Shown here in pieces: positions 24,801 through 31,935 of a stretch of 33,897 bases of DNA. The stretch lies in NCBI GenBank assembly GCA_949298575.1, contig CASFXH010000031.1:1-33897 (forward strand). The letters run 5' to 3'. The notes beneath the pieces are model-generated. The model did not search any database, was not told the origin of the DNA, and saw only the letters and a list, made by a program, of their open reading frames with translations. A program made the position numbers and the translations under genes. Source of the stretch: an uncultured Parabacteroides sp. (GTDB lineage: Bacteria; Bacteroidota; Bacteroidia; Bacteroidales; Tannerellaceae). Every line of letters begins with the position of its first letter. The stretch's first letter is position 1.

Positions 24801-27800
24801 GCCATTTACTTTAATGACTGATTGCGAAGTCACGTTGAAAGAAGAGACAATCGCACAAGGCGCCAACAAGTCCTCCGTAAACGCGAAAACACTTGGAGTA
24901 CCGCTATCGTCCGTCACGACCATCGCGAAAAGATATCTCCTAAAGGGCACCAATTGGGCGTAAATATCTACCGCCAAGTTCTCGCTATCCTCCATGCGGA
25001 AGAAATGAGAAGAAGGGGCACCTTCTCCTCCGACACCCGCTTCTTGAAAGTTAATCGCTCCTTCTTCACCATTATACTCCTCATTCTCATCAAATGTCGC
25101 ATCAAATGATAGACGGCCATATTCAAAATCTTTAGTTCTACCCGTTTCTATAGGATAAGAGAATGGCACTACTGATGCTTCTATTGCCGCTTGTACATTG
25201 CTATGATCACTATTCAGCGCCTCCACATATTTCAAGGAATCCACAAAGCAGAAATTGACGTAATGCGAACCTTCTCCTTGGGAAGCGGTTCTCGAAAGCA
25301 GCGGCTCGAAATTGGTTTGCAATTGCAAAAGTGTCTCCTCATCACAAGTTGGCGTTTTCTGTTGCACCCGCGCTTCCGGTGTCGCGATATAAAGATGAAT
25401 CTCGTCCAAATACATATCGCCTCCACTAGTCGAGGCACTGTTGTTATCGACTTGCAACACGAAAGAGTCATAATTCGCGTCCAAGCCATGAGGCACGACA
25501 AATGAGAAATAGACTTGCAACCATTCATTTGTGTTAGCCCCACAACCGGGTATTTGATTTTTTAAATAATCCGTCCGCCGGATCTGTCCCGTCGCGTGGC
25601 GATAAATCGGTGTACGTATCTCTCGTCCACTCACCTCTTTCACGCCCATAATCGTAAACAACATCCCGGCATCCACCGTCATCTCGCTATAACCGGAACT
25701 TTTCACCCATGCGCTGACCATCAGTTCCGTCCCCTGACACAAATCCACCCGGAAAGGCAAGCGGGCAATCACACCCGGACGATCGGACGCGTCTACGTAC
25801 AAATGGTATTTGCTATCCGGTAACAAAGGATTTGTCACCGTAGGCGCACCTGACCAGTGAGATACTTGTTCCACAAAGTTATTCATAATGGCATAATAAC
25901 CCCATTGTGGTTCTGTCGCGCTCGCGTAATCCGTTTTAGTCGATCCATCGTAGAAAGCATAACTACTTACGTTCCACCCCATCGGGAAAGGATAATAATA
26001 GTCTTGCCGACTTTGCCCGTACGTTCCGCTCGGCAGATCATAGTTCCAAGTCAACGAGGTCAACGGCGTATAATTCTTCTTCAAATAAGCAGGCGTACGG
26101 AAATGGAGACTAGCTGTCTCGTTCTTTTCTATCCCACTAACCTGTGTTTGAGTAAGCAACTGCGTATTTTGAGTGAAGTTCAGTTTGTAGCGAGCGATAT
26201 TGTAGGTCGTGCCATTCACGGTCTTCCGCACCAAAATCGTGGCGGAAGGATTCTCTACATCATTTACGCTTTGCGTTCCATCCTCTTTCGTGATTGGATA
26301 ATCGAAATGGATAATACGGGTCTCGCCGCTGATGGTTAATGTGTTATTCGCCGCTTCCGGATAATAATAATTATAAGTACCCTCATGTGCGTCCCAATCC
26401 GCATGAGACTCTAACAACTTTATACCAGCCGTATTCGTACCCTCTTCTATGGTCACGGTCAATTCATCCGTATCATTTTTCTTATCCGGAATCACGTAAC
26501 TCATCGCGTCTTTCGACAAGGCTACCAAGTCTGGCGTACAATGCGTATTCCCATCCGAAGTCTTTCTTGGTTTTCCATTCAAGCGAATGGTAGGGAAAGT
26601 AATCTCGTATTCTTCCAGATAGCGATCGCCCATGCATCGCGTGATTTGCCCATAACTGTTTTGGAAATTCACGTCACTGCCCGTCGAGCTATTGCGCCCA
26701 TCCACATTCACGATATAATAGAGCACACGCCGCGAAAGAGTGGGTTCGTAACTCGTCTCCATTAAAGACGAATTATGCGAACTCGAGCTAAATGTTTCCG
26801 TGAAATCATTATAGCTGGAGACATCGCAAGCGACCACAAACCAGTCCCAAAGGTTTCTATTTGGATCATCCGCGTAATTAGGGAACCATTTCTGAAACTC
26901 TTCTTTTGTCGGATAATAAAAGTTCATCACCTCCGCCACATTATTTGAGGCCGGATTGCCCACATAGCCATTCGCGAAACGATAGACATCCGCGTTGTTC
27001 ACCGGAGTCAGCAAATCCCAAATCTCATCCGCTCCCGTGTTGTTCGTCCGATACGTGCCATCCGTCCGGAAACTGTACCAACGTTGGTAAGACTTGACAC
27101 TCGAATTCGTATTATTGTCTTGCACTTGCCTATTGGGCAATGAGAGCCTGACGCTTTGCCCCTCGTGCATATAGATCGTATCAATATAGATATGCGCCGA
27201 TTGGATATAATCCACCGGATAGTCCACGATCAATGGATTTTCATGCACATTAAACATGGGCTCATCCTCTCCGAAACGATCGCCCGTCGATTTATTGGTC
27301 AGGCCACCTCGCTGGTCGATCCATTTGGGATGTTTATGAAGGATGGTCGGCGCTTGCAATAATTCAAGAACAGAAGAAGAAGAAAGCCCCGTAAAACGAA
27401 TCTCATTGATCGCCATTAACTGCCCTTCAGCCGGAGTAAAGACTAATTTCACGTATTGAGTGGTAATATTTCCACCATCAAAATCAAAAGATAAAGACCT
27501 ATCTCCGGAAGTCTCTCCTCGATCTATATTCTTTTCAGAATGCGCCAGTACCCATGGATCCTTGCCTGTTTCCGATTTATAAATATCAATCTGCACCGCA
27601 CGTTCCAAATAATTTCCAGATCGAAATACAGATAATCCGCTAAAAGTCTGTTCCTCCTTGAAAGACAAAACCATCGATACAGGCCCTTTCTGGGCCGCCT
27701 TCCAATAGGAACCTTGTTCATCAATTCCATCAAACATCTTTGCAGGATCACCTTTATCGGATGTTCCCCTTTTATCTATTCTAATTATTGGATTCGCATC

Positions 27801-27899
27801 TCGATACCGATTCCCTGCCACATAATTCTGCCCCATCAAGTCACTCCTCCCAAACAGGGCGAGCAGCAGGACTAGCATCCATTGATTATATTGTTTCAT
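21864..27899 (-). CDS. Giant exported surface protein of the fimbrial operon (Mfa5 position), with T9SS-like C-terminal domain
   Basis: This is a 2011-residue protein with an ordinary signal peptide (about 1-24, ending LMGQ) and no lipobox cysteine. Residues about 30-175 look like a discoidin (F5/8C) galactose-binding-like domain (AKMFDGIDEQGSYWKAAQKG, later TTQYVKLVFTPAEGQLMAIN then EIRF). The long middle is beta-rich with Thr/Ser/Asn-rich segments. At about 1350 comes WIGGSDSNWNNDANW, a motif common in large Bacteroidetes surface proteins. LLASPLQGVVAGDFY (about 1500) and YYLVGNPFMAHLNMKKFF (about 1695) follow. The last 80 residues (PLRSIRVFGVNGALLLERAV, VPRGQIYVTY, NKKLYLD) resemble a type A type IX secretion sorting domain. 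It occupies the place of mfa5 but I see no vWA DxSxS motif. A single base separates its ATG from the previous stop. Probable adhesin or tip protein; function inferred. Confidence 0.75.
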   Translation of the reverse strand: MKQYNQWMLVLLLALFGRSDLMGQNYVAGNRYRDANPIIRIDKRGTSDKGDPAKMFDGIDEQGSYWKAAQKGPVSMVLSFKEEQTFSGLSVFRSGNYLERAVQIDIYKSETGKDPWVLAHSEKNIDRGETSGDRSLSFDFDGGNITTQYVKLVFTPAEGQLMAINEIRFTGLSSSSVLELLQAPTILHKHPKWIDQRGGLTNKSTGDRFGEDEPMFNVHENPLIVDYPVDYIQSAHIYIDTIYMHEGQSVRLSLPNRQVQDNNTNSSVKSYQRWYSFRTDGTYRTNNTGADEIWDLLTPVNNADVYRFANGYVGNPASNNVAEVMNFYYPTKEEFQKWFPNYADDPNRNLWDWFVVACDVSSYNDFTETFSSSSHNSSLMETSYEPTLSRRVLYYIVNVDGRNSSTGSDVNFQNSYGQITRCMGDRYLEEYEITFPTIRLNGKPRKTSDGNTHCTPDLVALSKDAMSYVIPDKKNDTDELTVTIEEGTNTAGIKLLESHADWDAHEGTYNYYYPEAANNTLTISGETRIIHFDYPITKEDGTQSVNDVENPSATILVRKTVNGTTYNIARYKLNFTQNTQLLTQTQVSGIEKNETASLHFRTPAYLKKNYTPLTSLTWNYDLPSGTYGQSRQDYYYPFPMGWNVSSYAFYDGSTKTDYASATEPQWGYYAIMNNFVEQVSHWSGAPTVTNPLLPDSKYHLYVDASDRPGVIARLPFRVDLCQGTELMVSAWVKSSGYSEMTVDAGMLFTIMGVKEVSGREIRTPIYRHATGQIRRTDYLKNQIPGCGANTNEWLQVYFSFVVPHGLDANYDSFVLQVDNNSASTSGGDMYLDEIHLYIATPEARVQQKTPTCDEETLLQLQTNFEPLLSRTASQGEGSHYVNFCFVDSLKYVEALNSDHSNVQAAIEASVVPFSYPIETGRTKDFEYGRLSFDATFDENEEYNGEEGAINFQEAGVGGEGAPSSHFFRMEDSENLAVDIYAQLVPFRRYLFAMVVTDDSGTPSVFAFTEDLLAPCAIVSSFNVTSQSVIKVNGNVLTSDADFCQGQVVDFSVQLEGNIGQGDQIIEERVYYDWLFVSYDDFVKDESGVSLKTALAAFRNAYPTANTLQPAIETGFTQAEYDLLNEYEAKITFYQPNLNVRLDKEGEFNMMICPCPVRYTEPELVICTEPVPITLRVVGEAPEAKVGFHDVIYDDEEPAVRIGLKQVNDLYKGSQLTIPLRGVKLVSLDGVQENGTLETRGEQIYLISSDDPEVLKVAGQMENGLGSSDWPIGRILGFSASTEGAGANQLVMKFDGSLVDEEGIGELISDDFRPREGFRYTLLVPFQQEVSGTAATNLCYGTLLFDLYVVPEYQRWIGGSDSNWNNDANWVRSYADELQALLYTDYKDGHRGFVPMDFTKVTIPRPDAEKEEGGQAKLYGDQNKPTDHSPLSLATVDVSQAATQGIEYDLLVKKANDGSNYECEPYYTNTVEQIYFEANTEMLHAEKLAYDTARVEYELTKGQWHLLASPLQGVVAGDFYTDRSGKEESEYFEPIEFDLYWQTSGGSSGHNSRYQPSVYQRGWKGSATLITVGGSESEGGKNRDVAVSGNWSGIYNNVAEPYTPGTGFSLRVQDLPDGTDKALFRLPKADDHYIYSNFNGLTVTGGEVQLESKLRENAGRLRSDDIYTRSESDPTYPEGSVEHKEISVTLSESANGDYYLVGNPFMAHLNMKKFFEKNSDVLESKYWYVEDGEQNIAVTNLDDATWATVSDNSLIPPLHSFFVKKSSTDATNVTITFTHEMQALGNSSTSESEDEAGTQALMITATNSEGKMSRALVAADAGASDEYRSAEDAELFLDSNLGDVPMVYTVAGTMATSINVRPTCERVPLAVYSSRDEEVTLRFEGVESFTGTRLYDAKEKRYTPLTNGLEARIRTNDFGRYFLTDGLATENETIHADGGIQIYALRPGELVVASPDTPLRSIRVFGVNGALLLERAVKGRTTERLSVPRGQIYVTYAEDEQGIIQNKKLYLD

Positions 27900-27900
27900 C

Positions 27901-29364
27901 TTATCTTTCCTTTCCTTCGTTTTCTGTTGTTAAACTTATCGGCTCGCACCATTGAGGGGCGGCGCACCAGCGGAGCAAGGCGTTGGTCGAGGCGGAATAC
28001 TCGTCCCAATCCTGTATCGCTGTCGTCTCAATACTGATCGTGAATGTTTTCTTGGTTGGTAAATCTTCATCCACCGTTAGTTCAATCGTGCCAGTCGCGT
28101 CGACTACGCCGGTCATGTTGCCTTCAAAGACTTCCGCACTTTCCGCACTATGTCTCTTCACATTCGCGCCCGGCGTCCACTTCCACGTCTTGGCGACCAT
28201 GCCTGTCAGCTTAGGCGTGAGGGTGAACTTGCAGCCTTCCGGGAGCGATAATGAAAGCGTATTCGAATCGCCGCTGCCCTTTTCCACTTCCACCGTAGGG
28301 CTCACTGTAAACGAGCGGGGATAGCCGCCAACCGGGGTAAGCGCCCACTCCACATCCAAGCCCAAGCTGGCGTTGAACGTCAATCGCAAAGGATAGACCG
28401 TATTCCGGGGCAAGAGGCTTTTGGAAGTGGTGCCTTTTAGCGGTGTTCCATCTGAGGTCGTTAGCTCTATCTCGAAATTTCTACTCGCTAAATTGGTTTC
28501 GTTGACGTAGAAGCTGCAAATAGGTTCTGTCGAACCATTATTTACTTCTTTACTTCCGGTCCATTGAGGATTTTCAGGAGTTTTTCCTTTAGATTCAACT
28601 ATCTCATAATCATTAGACTCTCCAGTCGTATTATCCACATAAGACGAGATCAAAGCCACCTTCTCGGCATAAGGACCGAACTTCACGCCCGTAACTGTTA
28701 TTGATTGTCCGTCTTCTCTATTATTCAAGACTGACACATCAATCCGGCTCACCATACGAATCAACTCCAAGCGAATCGTAATATCCGTATCGAAATCGTG
28801 CAATTCCACACAGCTCATGGGGATGAAATGGTCGGCACCAAAGTTTATAGAAGCAGCCGGGTCTTTTAAGAAAACCCTAAATAAATCGCCTGTACCAAAC
28901 AGTTCATATGTCTCATCTACTTTTACACCATCTAAAAGGGTGTCAAAACTTTTGTCAGGATATGTAGAACTTTCTAGATAAACATTCTCCATATTCGCGA
29001 AAGCGTAAACACGTTTCCGCCCCGGATCAATAAAGATATTCGGACTTTGCCAATTCTCCACCATTCCCTCTTTTTCATCACCTGAGGCTATCCCTTCTTC
29101 GAGCGTCCATTCCGCTTCAACCGTATTGGTGTTCACGTCTACAATAAAGACATGCAAGCTATGGATAAATTCTCCCTTAAGCGCATTGTCATCATTCAAG
29201 ACTTTTGTTTGGCTCACTCCGGCCGCGCTTACTTCCACGGAAACCCGACAAGTCTTGTGTTCTTCCGTCTCCGGCAGATCATAGGAGCCACCCGACTCCG
29301 ACGCGCATGCCGCCAAGAGCAAGCAGAGACTTACATATATATAATAATGTAGTGTTCTTTTCAT
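27901..29364 (-). CDS. Fimbrial accessory subunit lipoprotein, Mfa4-position
   Basis: This is a 487-residue lipoprotein with signal MKRTLHYYIYVSLCLLLAAC and Cys20. After a short linker the pilin-like N-terminal beta domain begins (CRVSVEVSAAGV, then SLHVFIVDVNTNTVEAEWTL), followed by FANMENVYL and MVSRIDVSVLNN, as in FimA/Mfa-type subunits. The second half (about 330-487) has beta-strand segments (SFTVSPTVEVEKGSGDSNTL) of another domain, and the protein ends WCAAPQWCEPISL. The candidate maturation residue is K54 in SQTKVLND. It sits between two pilin-like genes with single-base gaps on both sides, which implies coupled translation. Position and features suggest a tip or accessory subunit; overall similarity to Mfa4 could not be measured. 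Confidence 0.65.
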   Translation of the reverse strand: MKRTLHYYIYVSLCLLLAACASESGGSYDLPETEEHKTCRVSVEVSAAGVSQTKVLNDDNALKGEFIHSLHVFIVDVNTNTVEAEWTLEEGIASGDEKEGMVENWQSPNIFIDPGRKRVYAFANMENVYLESSTYPDKSFDTLLDGVKVDETYELFGTGDLFRVFLKDPAASINFGADHFIPMSCVELHDFDTDITIRLELIRMVSRIDVSVLNNREDGQSITVTGVKFGPYAEKVALISSYVDNTTGESNDYEIVESKGKTPENPQWTGSKEVNNGSTEPICSFYVNETNLASRNFEIELTTSDGTPLKGTTSKSLLPRNTVYPLRLTFNASLGLDVEWALTPVGGYPRSFTVSPTVEVEKGSGDSNTLSLSLPEGCKFTLTPKLTGMVAKTWKWTPGANVKRHSAESAEVFEGNMTGVVDATGTIELTVDEDLPTKKTFTISIETTAIQDWDEYSASTNALLRWCAAPQWCEPISLTTENEGKER

Positions 29365-29365
29365 C

Positions 29366-30826
29366 TTATTCTCCTCCTGTATTTGTTGAAGGCTTTGTCA
29401 CCAAAACATCCTCCGTATCCCATTTGTCCCATGCCTTCACCGAGACAATCATTTCTCCGAAATCGGTAATCGACTCCACATACAACTCATAGAGGTTATT
29501 CCGGACAATGCCATACTCCATGACGCCATACTCCGCGTCGTTGTGATCCTCATCGTGCTTGATCCAATAGGGCAGATAGGAATAACCTTCTCCATACTTA
29601 GCGATACCATATTTTTGATAATTATCTTTTGTCAAATCCGCAAACTTATCCGGATACGCCGCTATCAATTCTTCTATAGAAGCGTAAGCCTTATTCTCAT
29701 ACACATAAAATTCACCGGTCACCCCATCGCCATACGGTTCATAATGGACTTTGAAAAGCACGCCGGTCGCGTACTCTCGAAGGTCGTAATCCGAATGGAT
29801 CTCATTGGTGTTCTCGATCGTATAGCCTAATAATTCCTTTTCCCATGTATTCTCACTCGCATTCTCTTCAAAAGTATAAGTAACCCAGCCCGTCAAATTA
29901 CTGGCATCAATATGTGGATAATGTCGATCATCCACATAAAACTGATGCTCATTCTCCAATTTCCAAGCCTTTGATCGTGCATCCACGACCCACCAAGTGT
30001 CCGGATTAGCATTATCTCTTTCATCTTCCAAATAACGGACCGCATTTCCTCCTTCCGGATCGGAAGATAAACGCTTAAACAAATAAGTTCCACCAATGCT
30101 ATAATCAGGAATATTAATCAAAGTCACGCCCTCAATCGTAGCCTTCACTTGGTTACGGTTACTATTTTCACCTCCTAATTGAAAAATATAGTAAGGATGG
30201 ATCTCACACGTCACCTTAGCCGCCAGCCGTTCCAAATCAATCGCCGCCATGGCCGGATATTGCTCCGTGCTGGATTGGACGCCGGTAACGGTCGCGAGTT
30301 TTTCGGAGGACATGATAAAGTTGTCATTCTCCCAAGGGTTCTCCTCTATGCTCATATCCCGTAAATAGCCTAATGTCGATGGCGCAAGCGTACCAAACTT
30401 CCTATTCGCTACGGCTAAGATGTGATAATCGTCTTTAGTCAATCCGGTTACTTTTATCGTGACCGTATTGCCGCCTAACTCTGAACCGGAGATCTCCACC
30501 ACCTTATCAATCGGCGTCTCTGTATTTCCCTCCATAGGCACCGACGCGTCAAACAGGAAGAGCGTGACATTGTTGATCGTGTTCTCATCACCCACTCCGT
30601 CTTGCTGAGCATCGCCCTCTTCGCCTCCGGTTGGTTTCCCTTCTAAATCCGGATCATTCGCTCTCGTGCCCAGGCTACCGCTGGTCCGGAAGGTGAGGCG
30701 GAGATAGACGGGATCGCCTTCCTCCTCCGTGGCGGTCTCCGGGAAGTCGTCGTAGATCAGCCCGCAGCCGGTCAGGGGCGCGAGCGCCGAGAAGACATAT
30801 ATTATATAGGTATAAAGTCTCTTCAT
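29366..30826 (-). CDS. Mfa1-like fimbrial subunit lipoprotein, Mfa3-position
   Basis: This is a 486-residue lipoprotein: signal ending PLTGC with Cys21. The N-terminal domain contains YLRLTFRTSGSLGTRANDPD. R55-A56 in GTRAND fits the arginine cleavage site by which type V pilins mature. NNVTLFLFDAS, ILAVANRKFG and LERLAAKVTCEI follow the pilin fold. The C-terminal region carries YGVMEYGIVRNNLYELYVES (about 435-454) and ends ISVKAWDKW-like strands, matching the C-terminal domain of Mfa1-family subunits. The gene starts 12 bp after the anchor gene and ends one base before the next ATG. It is probably a structural or adaptor subunit between shaft and tip. Confidence 0.75.
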   Translation of the reverse strand: MKRLYTYIIYVFSALAPLTGCGLIYDDFPETATEEEGDPVYLRLTFRTSGSLGTRANDPDLEGKPTGGEEGDAQQDGVGDENTINNVTLFLFDASVPMEGNTETPIDKVVEISGSELGGNTVTIKVTGLTKDDYHILAVANRKFGTLAPSTLGYLRDMSIEENPWENDNFIMSSEKLATVTGVQSSTEQYPAMAAIDLERLAAKVTCEIHPYYIFQLGGENSNRNQVKATIEGVTLINIPDYSIGGTYLFKRLSSDPEGGNAVRYLEDERDNANPDTWWVVDARSKAWKLENEHQFYVDDRHYPHIDASNLTGWVTYTFEENASENTWEKELLGYTIENTNEIHSDYDLREYATGVLFKVHYEPYGDGVTGEFYVYENKAYASIEELIAAYPDKFADLTKDNYQKYGIAKYGEGYSYLPYWIKHDEDHNDAEYGVMEYGIVRNNLYELYVESITDFGEMIVSVKAWDKWDTEDVLVTKPSTNTGGE

Positions 30827-30838
30827 GGCTTACTCGAT

Positions 30839-31903
30839 TTAAAATTGGATATGCTCGTATTGGACGCGCTTCGCCCACGAGAGGACGGCGATCTCGATGT
30901 TCACGTATTCCCACGTCGCGCCTTTCAGGAAGAAGGTGAGCTGGTAGTCGTAGCCCCGATCCAGAAACTCTTGCGGCGTATAGCGATAGATGTCGGCCGA
31001 GGTACGCAGGCGACTCAGCATATCGACCAAGTTGATCCGCACCACCTCCGCGCCGGTCGTCCGGTTGGTGATGGAGAGGATGGCGTCGTCGCGGCCCGCG
31101 TCGTGGTAGATGAGGCGCGAGGTCATGAAGTCGGCATGGGCGATGCGCTCCCCGCCGTCCGTCGGACCGTCCGCCGTGAGGGGCTTGCTGGAAGTGGTCC
31201 ACGTCGCGTAGGGCGTATAGACCAAGCTATCGCGCTCGTCGACGGAGTTGTCCCACAGGATACGGGCGTTGCGGTCGTAGATCCGGAAGTCGAAATCGTC
31301 GACATCGACCGACGAGGGGTTATCCAAGTCGTGCAGCGCCACGTTGATCTGCTTCGTGTCGCGGATGAGCGAGACGGTATCCCGTGTAATGCCGCCGAGC
31401 GTCACTTCCACCGGATCAAGGGTCAAGCCATGCCAAAGCGTGTCGAGCGGCAGCCCATCGTGGGGGACACGCCCATCGGCCTCGCGATCGAGGGTGATGG
31501 CGAGCGACTCCCGGTCGTCGCCCGGCGCGGGCTCGTCGACCCTGAACTCCGCGCCCTCGGCGGAAGCGGGCGCTTCCTCGTGCGGCCCTTGCCAAGCGAG
31601 GACGGTATACAGGTAGCGCCCCGGCTCGAGGTCGTCGAACCGCATCTCGTAGCCTTGGGCGGCAAGCGCCTCGCCACTCTCGGTGCGCGACTGGAGGAAG
31701 GCGCCATTCTCGTCGTAGAGATAAGCGGTCACGCTGCCCACATGGTCGGCGAACAGATCGGCCCGCTGCAAATTGTAATCGTATTCGAACGTCAGGTAAA
31801 GCCCGCTGGGACACGGCTCCAAGTCCTCGTGAATATATTCGCACGAGGGGAGCGCGACGGTCAGCAGTGCGGCGCCCAACAAGTATTTGATCATGTTATT
31901 CAT
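30839..31903 (-). CDS. mfa2: FimB/Mfa2 family fimbrial anchor lipoprotein
   Basis: This is a 354-residue lipoprotein: signal MNNMIKYLLGAALLTVALPS, then Cys21. The sequence CPSGLYLTFEYDYN (31-44), followed by DHVGSVTAYLYDENGAFL, is the hallmark of the FimB/Mfa2 family. In P. gingivalis Mfa2 anchors the Mfa1 fibre to the outer membrane and limits its length. The long C-terminal part is beta-rich and ends EIAVLSWAKRVQYEHIQF. An open frame begins at a TTG (31909), but the ATG at 31903 has GAGGAA seven bases upstream and is chosen. Notably, this gene is much richer in GC than its operon neighbours. It lies 32 bp after the shaft pilin gene. Confidence 0.88.
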   Translation of the reverse strand: MNNMIKYLLGAALLTVALPSCEYIHEDLEPCPSGLYLTFEYDYNLQRADLFADHVGSVTAYLYDENGAFLQSRTESGEALAAQGYEMRFDDLEPGRYLYTVLAWQGPHEEAPASAEGAEFRVDEPAPGDDRESLAITLDREADGRVPHDGLPLDTLWHGLTLDPVEVTLGGITRDTVSLIRDTKQINVALHDLDNPSSVDVDDFDFRIYDRNARILWDNSVDERDSLVYTPYATWTTSSKPLTADGPTDGGERIAHADFMTSRLIYHDAGRDDAILSITNRTTGAEVVRINLVDMLSRLRTSADIYRYTPQEFLDRGYDYQLTFFLKGATWEYVNIEIAVLSWAKRVQYEHIQF

Positions 31904-31935
31904 AAACAATTCCTCTTTTTAAAGTCGTTCTATCA

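Noticed and set aside
26700-26830. vWA MIDAS motif in the giant protein (segment CDVSSYND)
   Set aside because: The pattern is DxSS and not DxSxS, and the following sequence lacks the other vWA elements.
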